Assembly (NCBI RefSeq): GCF_002115785.1
Contig: NZ_JFJY01000002.1
Location: 248,001 to 312,000 of the forward strand
DNA from: Thalassospira sp. MCCC 1A03138
GTDB lineage: Bacteria > Pseudomonadota > Alphaproteobacteria > Rhodospirillales > Thalassospiraceae
Length of the DNA stretch: 64,000 nt
Direction of reading: 5' to 3'
Below the pieces are notes generated by a model. That model worked only from the letters and a program-made list of their open reading frames with translations. It was not told the origin of the DNA and ran no database searches. Numbering within the stretch: the stretch's first letter is position 1; each line of letters begins with the position of its first letter. The position numbers and the translations under genes were made by a program. Shown in pieces: positions 42,071 to 50,934 of the stretch.

Positions 42071-43051
42071 ATGAAATCATTTCTTAAAGTCGCTGGTGCG
42101 ACTCTGGCGTTAACCCTCGGCTTCACAAGCCAATCCTTTTCCGCCGATTATCCCACCAAAGATATCCGAATGATCATTCCATGGGGCGCTGGCGGTGGCA
42201 CCGATGGCATCGTTCGCAAACTTGGTACAATTGCCGAGAAGGATATCGGACAGTCGATCTATGCGGAGAATATTGAAGGCGGCATCAGCGCAACCGGCAT
42301 CATGCAGGTCATGCAGGCCCGTCCGGACGGTTATACCCTTGGCGCACTGACATACGACAGCGTTGTCACCGTGCCTTGGCAGGGACTTTTGCCAACCTAC
42401 AAGCTCGACAAACTGAAACTGATTGCGCGCGTCACCAGTGAACCCGATGCAATCATTGTCGCTTCCGATTCACCCTACAAGTCGGTCAGCGACCTTGTTG
42501 CTGCCGCCAAGGAAAACCCTGGCAAGATCAAGGTTGGCATCCAGAACACAGGCTCGCGCCTGCACCTTGCGATGCTGCAATTCCAGCAGCTGACCGGCAC
42601 AGAATTCAAACTGATCGCCTATCCGGGCGGTGCCGCCCCGCAAAAAGAAGCAATCCTGTCTGATGAGGTCGATATTGTTGCCACGAGCATGGGTGATTTT
42701 TCCGCCCTGATCGAAGGTGGTGATGTTCGTGGGCTTGTCGAGTTCTCCGACAACCGCAACCTGACCTTCCCTGACGTCCCGACCGCGAAGGAAGAAGGGA
42801 TTGATCTTCAGATTGGCAGCTTCATCGTTCTTGCAGCACCGGCCAATACACCAGATGACGTCGTTGCCAAAGTCGAAGCCAGCTATAAAGCGGCACTGGA
42901 AAGCAGCGAATTCCAGGAATGGGTATCAAAAGTTGGTGTTTCGCCGAACTGGCTGGGCACCGACGAAGTAACCGCATGGACGAAAGAAACCCAGAAAACC
43001 TTGTTTGACCAGATGCAGGCCCTGGTCGACCAAGGCGTTATCAAGAAGTAA
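42071..43051 (+). CDS. tctC: TTT periplasmic receptor TctC (third system)
   Basis: A 326-residue Bug/TctC receptor with a Sec signal (residues 1-24, ending SQSFSA). The ligand loop IRMIIPWGAGGGTDGIVRKL is near residue 34; the second loop reads KVGIQNTGSRLHLAMLQFQQ near 155. The start has GGAGGAAAC 4 bp upstream. A stable hairpin follows the stop (43070-43098), before tctB. No regulator gene adjoins. Ligand unknown, but the operon neighbours (AEC transporter, ThDP enzyme) point to a keto or dicarboxylic acid. Confidence 0.94.
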   Translation: MKSFLKVAGATLALTLGFTSQSFSADYPTKDIRMIIPWGAGGGTDGIVRKLGTIAEKDIGQSIYAENIEGGISATGIMQVMQARPDGYTLGALTYDSVVTVPWQGLLPTYKLDKLKLIARVTSEPDAIIVASDSPYKSVSDLVAAAKENPGKIKVGIQNTGSRLHLAMLQFQQLTGTEFKLIAYPGGAAPQKEAILSDEVDIVATSMGDFSALIEGGDVRGLVEFSDNRNLTFPDVPTAKEEGIDLQIGSFIVLAAPANTPDDVVAKVEASYKAALESSEFQEWVSKVGVSPNWLGTDEVTAWTKETQKTLFDQMQALVDQGVIKK

Positions 43052-43069
43052 TCCCCATAATACGGAACG

Positions 43070-43098
43070 GATGGCATCACCCGAGATGATGCCATCCA
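43070..43098 (+). terminator. Intercistronic hairpin between tctC and tctB
   Basis: A perfect 11-bp stem (GGATGGCATCA / TGATGCCATCC) with a 7-nt loop, 18 bp after the tctC stop. No T-run follows. It probably stabilises the tctC mRNA or acts as a partial terminator, so that the receptor is made in excess over the membrane subunits. Confidence 0.65.
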
Positions 43099-43138
43099 GA
43101 CCGGTTTTGGCCGTCCCGCCGGAACGGAGATAACCCGA

Positions 43139-43639
43139 ATGCCAGCCTCAAGCATCACAGCAAAAAGAGGGGCTCTTGTGCTTCCGCTTTTCCTGCTTAT
43201 CATCACCACCATCTACCTTGCCACAGCGTTACAAATCGCCCCGCAATTTGACGAAGGGCTGGTCGGACCATCGTTCGTTCCGGTCCTTGTATCGATCCTG
43301 ATGTATATTGCGCTTGGTTTTGTATTTCGCGACGTCCTAAAGGCGCCTGTTGCCGTCGACGAAACCATCAGCGAAGAGTCGCAGACAGAAAAGCCGTCGC
43401 TTGGTCCTGCGATCAAAATTGTTGTGGCAACGGTAATCTATATCGCCGTCTTCAAGACATTGGGTTATCCGCTTTCGACTTTTCTGTATATCTATGCGTT
43501 GCTGTTCTTTTTCAAACTTGAAAAGACCGGGCAAGTCTGGCGCATCGCATATTCGGCGGTCATTACAGCCGTTTTCTATATCCTTTTTGCCGTCATTTTC
43601 CAGGTACGTCTGCCAATGCTGGAGGTCCTGTCACCATGA
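43139..43639 (+). CDS. tctB: TTT small membrane subunit TctB (third system)
   Basis: A 166-residue protein with four predicted helices and a charged loop (residues about 75-92) in the middle. The TctB-type loop is FDEGLVGPSFVPVLVSILMY near residue 38. Helices three and four are IKIVVATVIYIAVFKTLGYP and IAYSAVITAVFYILFAVIFQ. It overlaps tctA by 4 bp (ATGA). Confidence 0.9.
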   Translation: MPASSITAKRGALVLPLFLLIITTIYLATALQIAPQFDEGLVGPSFVPVLVSILMYIALGFVFRDVLKAPVAVDETISEESQTEKPSLGPAIKIVVATVIYIAVFKTLGYPLSTFLYIYALLFFFKLEKTGQVWRIAYSAVITAVFYILFAVIFQVRLPMLEVLSP

Positions 43640-45150
43640 ATTTCATTCTGGAAATTCTGGGCGGGTTTAGTGCCCTCGCCTCACCTGAAGTACTGGCATA
43701 TATGGTCATCGGCTTTCTGATCGGTACGTTCTTTGGTGCCGTGCCTGGCCTGACATCCGTGCTTGCCATCGCACTTTTGTTACCCATCACCTATAGCCTT
43801 GACGTTGTTCCAGCCCTTGTCATGTGTGCGTCGATTTTCATGTCGGGCATGTATGCCGGGTCGATTACCGCGACCACAATCAACATTCCCGGCGCACCAT
43901 CATCGATGATGACCTCAATAGAGGGATATGCACTGATGAAGCAGGGCAAGGGTGCAAACGCCCTTGGTCATGCTGCACTTGGCTCGATGATCGGGGGCAT
44001 TGTCGGCGCCCTGCTTCTGATCGCTCTCACACCGATTGCCGCCAAAGCATCCCTGCTTATTCAGACGCCGGGCAAGTTTTCGCTGATTCTGTTTGCCTTG
44101 GTCGTGATTGTCATTTCACAACGTGACGCTATTGCCAAAGGAACCGTTGCAACGTTGCTGGGCATCATGATCGCGACGATTGGTATTGATGTCATGCAAC
44201 CGATCGCACGGTTTAACTTTGGTACGGAAACGCTGGTCGAAGGCATCGATATGATGCCCCTGATCATAGGAACATTTGCCATAAGCGAAATCCTCTATCA
44301 GGCACAGCAAAGTAACGATCCGCTGACAATTGATGCCGACACCCGAAATCTGACACCGATCCGTCGCAAAGACTTTCTGCCAAGCTGGAATGAAATCCGC
44401 GAAATCGGGTTCTTCACTTATTTGAAAAGTGCCCTGATCGGCTACTTTATTGGCGTACTTCCCGGTGCTGGCGGATCAATGGCTGCTTTCGTTTCCTACG
44501 CTGAAGCCATGCGTAAATCCAAGAAACCCGGCGAATATGGCAAAGGTTCGCGCGAAGGAATTGCCGCGGCTGAAACCGCGAACAATTCGATGTGCGGCGG
44601 CGCATTCGTTCCGATGCTGATGTTTGGCATTCCCGGCGATCCAACCACCGCAATCGTTCTGGGTGTTCTGATCATCAATGGCTTGCAACCGGGCCCAAGG
44701 CTTCTTGATACACAGCTTGATCTGATCGCACCAATGTTTGCGTCCCTTTTGATCAGTGCCTTGATCCTGATCCCGCTGACCCTTTATCTATTGGGGCCGT
44801 ATTTCGTTAAAATCGTCTCGATCCGCAAGGCACTGCTTTATTCTTGCATTGCGGTCGTTGCGCTGGTTGGAAGCTACGTCGCGACCTATTCACCTTTCCA
44901 GATGATGCTGGCGCTTGTTTTCGGAGTTCTAGCATTTTTCTTACGCAAACAGAATTACCCCACCGTCACCCTGTTGCTCGGTTTCATACTGGGTCCGGAT
45001 CTTGAACAGTATCTAAGGCGGGCATTGTCACTAAATGATGGAAACCCCTTAACTTTCCTGACCAGCTTGGACAGTCTTTTCTTCCTCGCCCTAACGGCTG
45101 TCTTTTTCTACTTCATGGTCATCCGGGTACCCAAACCATCAAAAGCCTGA
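43636..45150 (+). CDS. tctA: TTT large membrane subunit TctA (third system)
   Basis: A 504-residue TctA permease with about 12 helices. Family loops are FFGAVPGLTSVLAIALLLPI near residue 35, TINIPGAPSSMMTSIEGYAL near 80, GVLPGAGGSMAAFVSYAEAM near 275 and MFGIPGDPTTAIVLGVLIIN near 330. It is translationally coupled to tctB. The AEC transporter gene follows about 100 bp on. Confidence 0.95.
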   Translation: MNFILEILGGFSALASPEVLAYMVIGFLIGTFFGAVPGLTSVLAIALLLPITYSLDVVPALVMCASIFMSGMYAGSITATTINIPGAPSSMMTSIEGYALMKQGKGANALGHAALGSMIGGIVGALLLIALTPIAAKASLLIQTPGKFSLILFALVVIVISQRDAIAKGTVATLLGIMIATIGIDVMQPIARFNFGTETLVEGIDMMPLIIGTFAISEILYQAQQSNDPLTIDADTRNLTPIRRKDFLPSWNEIREIGFFTYLKSALIGYFIGVLPGAGGSMAAFVSYAEAMRKSKKPGEYGKGSREGIAAAETANNSMCGGAFVPMLMFGIPGDPTTAIVLGVLIINGLQPGPRLLDTQLDLIAPMFASLLISALILIPLTLYLLGPYFVKIVSIRKALLYSCIAVVALVGSYVATYSPFQMMLALVFGVLAFFLRKQNYPTVTLLLGFILGPDLEQYLRRALSLNDGNPLTFLTSLDSLFFLALTAVFFYFMVIRVPKPSKA

Positions 45151-45250
45151 TCTATTGATTGCCGAACTTGCCACCTTCCTCATCTCTCTCCCGGGGCGGG
45201 TGGCATTTTTTCTTCGCCCGGATTTCAAAAAGCCCAGATCAGGAAACACA

Positions 45251-46189
45251 ATGCTGCTGAACCTTATTGATCAGCTCGGACCCATTTTTCTGCTGGTTGC
45301 AGCGGGATTTGCTCTCGCCAAGATCGGCTTGATCGGGGCTACCGCGATTGACGGGCTGACCAAGATGACGTTCTGGACGCTGATCCCGGCAACATTGTTC
45401 CTGACAATCTCGGCAAACCGGGTTTCAGAGCTATTCAATTTATCAATATGGATCGCCTATTACGGTGCTGTTGTCATCACCGCGATTTCCGTTTTTGTTT
45501 TGTTGAAAACAGGCCGAAAAAACAGCACACCCGAAGCCATTGTTCTGGCCTTTGGCGCGATATTTTCCAATATCGGTATGCTGGGTATTCCGATTGTCGA
45601 TATCCTGTTCGGGCATGAAGGGTTGCTGGTTCTGGCAACCATATTGTGCATCCATGCCGTCAGCCTTTTAACTTCAACCATCCTGCTTCTGGAATGGAGC
45701 CGCAACAGAACCGGCAATCCGGCCGCAGTTCTTGGTAAAACCCTGCGCGCGCAGATATGTAATCCAATCATCATTGCCATTATCTGCGGCATTATCGTTG
45801 CCGCATCCGGTGTCGTTATACCAACGGTTGCCATGACATTCTTCGGAATGCTCAAAGCCGCGATGCCGCCAATTGCACTCATGCTAATCGGTGCAGGGAT
45901 TTATGGTCAAAAACTGCGCGGAAATCTGCGCACCAGCATAACCGGTGCGATTGCCAAAGTTTGCCTGATGCCCGGTCTTGTATTCATGATTGGTACTGCG
46001 TTGCATCTGCCGCTCCTTACATTGGCACCGGCAATAATGATTGCCGCACTGCCTCCGGGAGTAAACTCTGTTCTGATGGCGTCAAGCTACGACACTGCAC
46101 GGGAACGAACAGCAACAACAATGCTGGTCGCGACATTGCTGTCTGTTGTGATCCTGCCGGTACTCGCGTTCACGCTCACATTTGAGTAG
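45251..46189 (+). CDS. AEC family transporter (auxin efflux carrier-like)
   Basis: A 312-residue membrane protein with about ten helices in two five-helix repeats, as in the auxin efflux carrier (AEC) family of malonate and organic acid transporters. It shows DQLGPIFLLVAAGFALAKIG at the start, NIGMLGIPIVDILFGHEGLL near residue 100, and GVNSVLMASSYDTARERTAT near 270. The start is set at 45251 because AGGAAACAC lies just upstream; the open frame extends 32 codons further without a ribosome site. Its place after tctCBA suggests efflux of a product or a second route for the same acid. Confidence 0.88.
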   Translation: MLLNLIDQLGPIFLLVAAGFALAKIGLIGATAIDGLTKMTFWTLIPATLFLTISANRVSELFNLSIWIAYYGAVVITAISVFVLLKTGRKNSTPEAIVLAFGAIFSNIGMLGIPIVDILFGHEGLLVLATILCIHAVSLLTSTILLLEWSRNRTGNPAAVLGKTLRAQICNPIIIAIICGIIVAASGVVIPTVAMTFFGMLKAAMPPIALMLIGAGIYGQKLRGNLRTSITGAIAKVCLMPGLVFMIGTALHLPLLTLAPAIMIAALPPGVNSVLMASSYDTARERTATTMLVATLLSVVILPVLAFTLTFE

Positions 46190-46371
46190 CCCCCCAAAGA
46201 ACACGCCGTAATTCCTGTCGGCGATCCACGCTGTTTGGAAAGATTGCAATAACAGCCGAAAAAACCGTGTTTTAGCGTCCCATGTATCTTTACGGGCCGG
46301 TTTAACCATGATGAAATCCGGACACGCGCAAAAGCGCCCCACCAAGACAATGCGCATCTCAGGAGCCCCAA

Positions 46372-48039
46372 ATGTCTAATACTGCGGAAATGCGTCACGG
46401 CGGACGCATACTGGTTGATCAACTTGCCCTTCATGGCTGCGAACGGGTTTATCTTGTTCCCGGTGAAAGCTATCTGGCTGTTCTCGATGGCCTGGTCGAC
46501 CATCCCGATATCGAGCCGATCATCTGCCGTCAGGAAGGTGGTGCTGCCATCATGGCCGAGGCGCACGGCAAACTGACCGGAAAGCCTGGCATCTGCATGG
46601 TGACACGCGGTCCAGGTGCAACCAATGCGTCGGCGGGCGTACATGTCGCCCATCAGGACAGCACCCCGATGATCCTGCTGGTCGGGCAGATCGGACGGGA
46701 CATGGTCGACCGCGAAGCCTTTCAGGAAGTCGACTATCGCAAGATGTTCGAACCGCTTTGTAAGTGGGTCACCCAAATCGATGACATCAATCGCATCCCG
46801 GAATATATCAGCCACGCCTATCATATCGCGACCTCCGGTCGCCCCGGACCGGTCGTGCTTGCGCTTCCGGAAGACATGCTGTCCTCGGCAGCTGCAGTTG
46901 CCGATGCCAAACCCTATGTCCCGATCGAAGCCAAAACCGCCCCCGAAGACGTCGCACGTTTCCGTGGCGCACTGGCAGACGCAAAACGGCCGATCATGAT
47001 CGTTGGTGGTGGTGGATGGACCGCAGAAACCACCGAGAACCTTAAATCGTTTGCAAAACGAAACAATGTTGCGATCGCCACCAGTTTCCGCTGTCAGGAC
47101 TATATCCCGAACACGCACAGCCATTTCATTGGCGATGTCGGCATCGGGATCAATCCGGAACTGGCGAAATTCATTCGCGAAAGCGACCTTGTGATCCTTG
47201 TCGGATCGCGCATGGGGGAAATGACCAGTAGCGGTTACAGCCTGCTTGAAATTCCCTGCCCGAAGCAGAAACTGATCCACGTTTACGCAGGCCCCGATGA
47301 ACTGGGCCGTGTTTATCGCCCTGATATCGCAATCAATGCATCTCAACGATCATTCATCCGCACCGTCGCCATGATGGAACCCGTGGATGGAAGTGGACGG
47401 GAAGAACAGATTGAAACGGCTCACGCTTCATATCTGAAGTTCTCAACCCCGCTTGATACGCCGGGCGATGTAAAGATGGCCCATGTCGTCGCACAGCTTC
47501 GCGAAATCCTGCCCGAGGACGCCATCGTGACCAATGGGGCCGGCAACTATGCCGCCTTCCTGCACCGCTTCTTCCGGTATGGCAAATATCGTACCGAACT
47601 TGCACCGACTTCGGGTTCGATGGGCTATGGCCTTCCGGCATCTGTGGCCGCCAAGCTGACCCATCCAGACCGACCGTCGATCTGCCTTGCCGGTGACGGA
47701 TGCTTTTTGATGCACGGCCAAGAATTCGCAACGGCGGTTCAGTATGGGGCAAACATCATCGTGATCGTGGTCAATAACGGCATGTTCGGCACCATCCGCA
47801 TGCATCAGGAACGCAATTATCCCGGTCGCGTTTCGGGCACACAGCTGCACAACCCGGATTTTGCGGCCTACGCTGTCGCTTTTGGCGGACATGGCGAAAC
47901 CGTTACCAAGACCGAAGATTTCGGACCGGCTTTTGAACGTGCCATGAATTCGGGAAAACCGGCGATTATCGAGGTACAGGTTGATCCGCAGGCATTAACC
48001 CCAATCAAGACGCTTGATCAAATTCGCGCAGGCAGTTGA
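46372..48039 (+). CDS. Thiamine-diphosphate-dependent enzyme, acetolactate synthase-like
   Basis: A 555-residue ThDP enzyme with the three-domain POX/acetolactate synthase layout. The catalytic Glu is in IICRQEGGAAIMAEAHGKLT (about residue 50), followed by VTRGPGATNASAGVHVAHQD. The central domain has IMIVGGGGWTAETTENL near 205. The ThDP/Mg motif is GDGCFLMHGQEFATAVQYGA near 443, ending in VVNNGMFGTIRMHQE. It is not clearly a true acetolactate synthase: no small-subunit gene follows and it is linked to uptake genes. A decarboxylase or lyase acting on an imported 2-keto acid is plausible. It meets the nucleosidase gene tail-to-tail. Confidence 0.87.
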   Translation: MSNTAEMRHGGRILVDQLALHGCERVYLVPGESYLAVLDGLVDHPDIEPIICRQEGGAAIMAEAHGKLTGKPGICMVTRGPGATNASAGVHVAHQDSTPMILLVGQIGRDMVDREAFQEVDYRKMFEPLCKWVTQIDDINRIPEYISHAYHIATSGRPGPVVLALPEDMLSSAAAVADAKPYVPIEAKTAPEDVARFRGALADAKRPIMIVGGGGWTAETTENLKSFAKRNNVAIATSFRCQDYIPNTHSHFIGDVGIGINPELAKFIRESDLVILVGSRMGEMTSSGYSLLEIPCPKQKLIHVYAGPDELGRVYRPDIAINASQRSFIRTVAMMEPVDGSGREEQIETAHASYLKFSTPLDTPGDVKMAHVVAQLREILPEDAIVTNGAGNYAAFLHRFFRYGKYRTELAPTSGSMGYGLPASVAAKLTHPDRPSICLAGDGCFLMHGQEFATAVQYGANIIVIVVNNGMFGTIRMHQERNYPGRVSGTQLHNPDFAAYAVAFGGHGETVTKTEDFGPAFERAMNSGKPAIIEVQVDPQALTPIKTLDQIRAGS

Positions 48040-48070
48040 ACTGTCAGAGAGTGAAATACGGCGGGATCAC

Positions 48071-48718
48071 TTACCGTTCAGGCAAGATGATCTCGCCATT
48101 TTCAAGAGCCCTGTGCAACTTATCAACAACCTCGGCAAGCTTCTCGTCAATGACATGCAAATAGGCTGTCCAGTCCGAGAGCTTTTTAAGCTCTTCCTTG
48201 CCATCAGAAATTCCGCGCAGACCGATCAAAGGTACGTCAAACTTCTGACAGACCCGCAAGATGGAATAGGTTTCCATATCCACCATATCCGCGTCAATCA
48301 CGTCATAAGCTACACCCGATACAACGTTTGCACCTGTTGACAAACGTGCTTCCGCGACACCCGGAATGCGATAAGGCAATTCCATAACTGCCGGAAGATT
48401 AAGATAGGGCGTAATCCCCTTCTCAAAACCAAGTGCTGAGCAATCCATATCGCGGTAAGACACAGATGACGCCTGATAAACCTCCGCCTGCTTAAGCGTG
48501 CGCGACCCTGCTGATCCAAGAGTAACCACAAGATCCGGCAAATCACCCAACAATCTCAGTTCCGTCAGGGCAGAGCTCAGATTAAGTGCCGCCTCAACCG
48601 GACCAATACCAATCATCAACGGCTTGAACAGTTTTTCAAGATGAGGGCCATATTCCTGATTTGCTGCCATTGCGAACAACACATTAGTTCCGGCAAAATC
48701 ATGAAGATATCCGCGCAT
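48071..48718 (-). CDS. mtnN: 5'-methylthioadenosine/S-adenosylhomocysteine nucleosidase-like
   Basis: A 215-residue phosphorylase-superfamily nucleosidase. The N-terminal strand VLFAMAANQEYG and MIGIGPVEAALNLS are followed by VVTLGSAGSRTLKQA near residue 65. The adenine/ribose site is ADMVDMETYSILRVCQKF near 145 (the Met-Glu pair contacts ribose), and the catalytic Asp is in LRGISDGKEELKKL near 167. It splits MTA and SAH to adenine and the thio-sugar, recycling SAM by-products. It is slightly shorter than E. coli MtnN (232). Confidence 0.88.
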   Translation of the reverse strand: MRGYLHDFAGTNVLFAMAANQEYGPHLEKLFKPLMIGIGPVEAALNLSSALTELRLLGDLPDLVVTLGSAGSRTLKQAEVYQASSVSYRDMDCSALGFEKGITPYLNLPAVMELPYRIPGVAEARLSTGANVVSGVAYDVIDADMVDMETYSILRVCQKFDVPLIGLRGISDGKEELKKLSDWTAYLHVIDEKLAEVVDKLHRALENGEIILPER

Positions 48719-48820
48719 GTCTCATCCATCTCATCTGCGATTGATCAAGATGCAGATTAGTGGTCAAAAAACGCTTTGCCAGCCCTTAATTGGGCGGATT
48801 TGAAAATATTCTTGGGAAAT

Positions 48821-48897
48821 TGGCGCACCCGACAGGATTCGAACCTGTGGCCTTTGCCTTCGGAGGGCAACGCTCTATCCAGCTGAGCTACGGGTGC
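48821..48897 (-). tRNA. tRNA-Arg, anticodon CCG
   Basis: A 77-nt cloverleaf. The acceptor stem is GCACCCG/CGGGTGC, followed by discriminator G and an encoded CCA. The D-arm is GCTCAGCTGGATAGAGC. The anticodon stem-loop is TTGCC-CTCCGAA-GGCAA with anticodon CCG (reads CGG, Arg). The T-arm is ACAGG-TTCGAAT-CCTGT. All stems pair perfectly by eye. No integrase gene or duplicated 3' end is seen nearby. Confidence 0.97.
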
Positions 48898-49038
48898 GCA
48901 ATAGGCATCGGGCAGCACGGCCCGAGCGGTTGGGTGATACAGGTTTTGTCCGTCGCGGGCAAGGATTTTTGACGGCCCCTACCAATCAGCATCCTGCCGA
49001 CCGTTTGATTAAATTCTGGTTGCTGCATATCACAGCGA

Positions 49039-50775
49039 TCAGCTTTCAACATCACGTCGCTCATAGGGATCCCTTACAATCCACGTCCCATTCCATTCCC
49101 GGTCCTGTTCACGGCGCTGCAGGCGTTCCATTCGGTTAAGCATGAGCTGCGCGGCAAAATCGCTGCCGATACCCTCCTGAACTTCCTCAAACAGCGGCTG
49201 CGCCTTACCAAACTCGCCCTCGCGATAAAGCGCAATCGCCATCTCATAGGTTTTGCGCCACTCGCGACGTTCATCGCTCAGCTGTCCGGACTGTGCCAGC
49301 ACTTCATAGAGATAGACCACATGCTCGGTCCCCAGCAGCACGACATGGTCAAGATCACGCATCTCGATTTCGCCCGCTGCCATGCTGGCGGTTTCATGCG
49401 ACGCCAGAATTTGCGTACCATAAATCCGGTTGGCCTTTTCAAGACGGTTGGCATAGTTCACACAGTCGCCAACCACCGTATAAGACCGTGATTTATCCGT
49501 CCCGATGGAGCCGACAACGACCTCGCCGGTGGCAATACCAACGCGAATATCAAGCCCGTGATCGCCAATCAGATCAGCATATTTGGTCTTCAATGCGTTA
49601 AAGCGTGCCACCTGCTCCAACGCTGCCAGACAGGCATGCCCGGCATGGCTTTTTTCCCCACAGAAGGGCGGGCCCCAGAAACCGATCACCCGGTCCCCGA
49701 CAAAATTATCGATAATGCCGCTATGATTGGCAATCGGTTCGGTCATGGCTGTCAGATAGTCATTCAGGAAATCGACAAGTTTCTCGGGCGGGATATGCTC
49801 CGCCATCCAGTCAAAATTGGTCAGGTTGACGACGCTAACCGTCATTACACGCTTCTGCGAGGTCTCAAGCGCGGTTTCCTGCGACAGCAGGTTATTGATA
49901 ATCTTTGGATCAATATATTTGCCAAACCGTTCGCGCATCCGGAACCGGACACGCAATTCACGCGTCATGCGGTTAAAGGCATCCGCCAAACGGGCAAAAT
50001 CGCCCTTGCCCTTGAAATCAAGGCTGGTATCGAGCTTGCCCGACTGGACGCTGTTTAACGCATTGGTCGTATCACGAACCGCTTTGACTACTGCCTGCGC
50101 CAGATAATAGGCAAAGGAAATGCCAATCACCACCGCGGCCAGCATCATGATGAATTCGGCCTGGATCAGGAAATCTTCGCGGGCTGAGACATTTTCGACT
50201 GTTTCGCTGGAATATTTTTCCAGCAGCAAAATCTCGCTGCGCAGATCAAGCACTATATTGCGATGAATGCCACGCACCAGATTTTCCTGACGTTGCGCAT
50301 CGTCAAGATCACCATCGCGTACCCGGCCAAGCAGCCGTTCAACACCCAGATTGAACTGGGCGGCAATATCGGCAAATTCACGCATCCGCACATCAAGATC
50401 AAGCAAGACGCCCTGATCAAAATGACCTGATGCCTGTGCCCGGCCAAGGGCTGCCGATGTGAACGCCTTGCGAAAAGCCTGTTCGATCTGGGTCTGCTTG
50501 GCATCAATTTCGATTTCGATGCCACTTAAAAGCGATGCATCCGGTCCTTCATTCTCGACCACACGCATATAACGGTCGATCAGCGAAATCTGTTCAAGCT
50601 GACGGGAACGCACATCGGAAAGCGCATCCTTCACCGGCGTGACATAGCGCGACACCGCTTCAAGGTCACCATTGATCCCCAACGACTGAATGACGGAGAA
50701 CCCGGTAGCCACCACAAGCCACACGACAAAAAAGGCCGCGACACCCAGGAACTTCGCCCGAACGGTCCTTAGCAT
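49039..50775 (-). CDS. Membrane class III adenylate/guanylate cyclase with HAMP
   Basis: A 578-residue protein. Helices at about 8-29 and 206-228 flank a helical periplasmic sensor of about 175 residues. HAMP follows (about 230-280) and the cyclase domain covers about 305-505. The second metal Asp (Asp361 in DNFVGDRVIGFWGPP) and the transition-state Asn440/Arg444 (VVGDCVNYANRL) are kept. The first metal Asp, normally in FxDIxGFT, is Asn317 (VSVVNLTNFDWM), which could weaken activity. ATG 50775, with AGGA 5 bp upstream, is chosen over GTG 50859. It would turn a periplasmic signal into cAMP or cGMP. Confidence 0.88.
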   Translation of the reverse strand: MLRTVRAKFLGVAAFFVVWLVVATGFSVIQSLGINGDLEAVSRYVTPVKDALSDVRSRQLEQISLIDRYMRVVENEGPDASLLSGIEIEIDAKQTQIEQAFRKAFTSAALGRAQASGHFDQGVLLDLDVRMREFADIAAQFNLGVERLLGRVRDGDLDDAQRQENLVRGIHRNIVLDLRSEILLLEKYSSETVENVSAREDFLIQAEFIMMLAAVVIGISFAYYLAQAVVKAVRDTTNALNSVQSGKLDTSLDFKGKGDFARLADAFNRMTRELRVRFRMRERFGKYIDPKIINNLLSQETALETSQKRVMTVSVVNLTNFDWMAEHIPPEKLVDFLNDYLTAMTEPIANHSGIIDNFVGDRVIGFWGPPFCGEKSHAGHACLAALEQVARFNALKTKYADLIGDHGLDIRVGIATGEVVVGSIGTDKSRSYTVVGDCVNYANRLEKANRIYGTQILASHETASMAAGEIEMRDLDHVVLLGTEHVVYLYEVLAQSGQLSDERREWRKTYEMAIALYREGEFGKAQPLFEEVQEGIGSDFAAQLMLNRMERLQRREQDREWNGTWIVRDPYERRDVES

Positions 50776-50934
50776 GCCGGTCCTGATCCTCCGAAAAACA
50801 TGGCTGAAAGCACCACCAAATACGCAAAGGCGATAGGTGCCATATCGTGATGGTCGCACCGCGTAACAAGCATGACAACCATATGCAACTGATTAAAAAT
50901 GCTACCTGATCGGTGATCCCCGGTCAAAATGCAA

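Noticed and set aside
46087-47346. 419-residue minus-strand open frame
   Set aside because: It lies antisense to the ThDP enzyme gene (and the end of the AEC gene), whose motifs are unmistakable. It is a shadow caused by codon bias.
46372-48039. Naming the ThDP enzyme as acetolactate synthase ilvB
   Set aside because: No ilvN-like small subunit follows and the context is a transporter operon, so the specific name is not justified.
48821-48897. tRNA-Arg as an integration hotspot with an island beside it
   Set aside because: No integrase gene, no repeated tRNA 3' end and no compositional change on either side.
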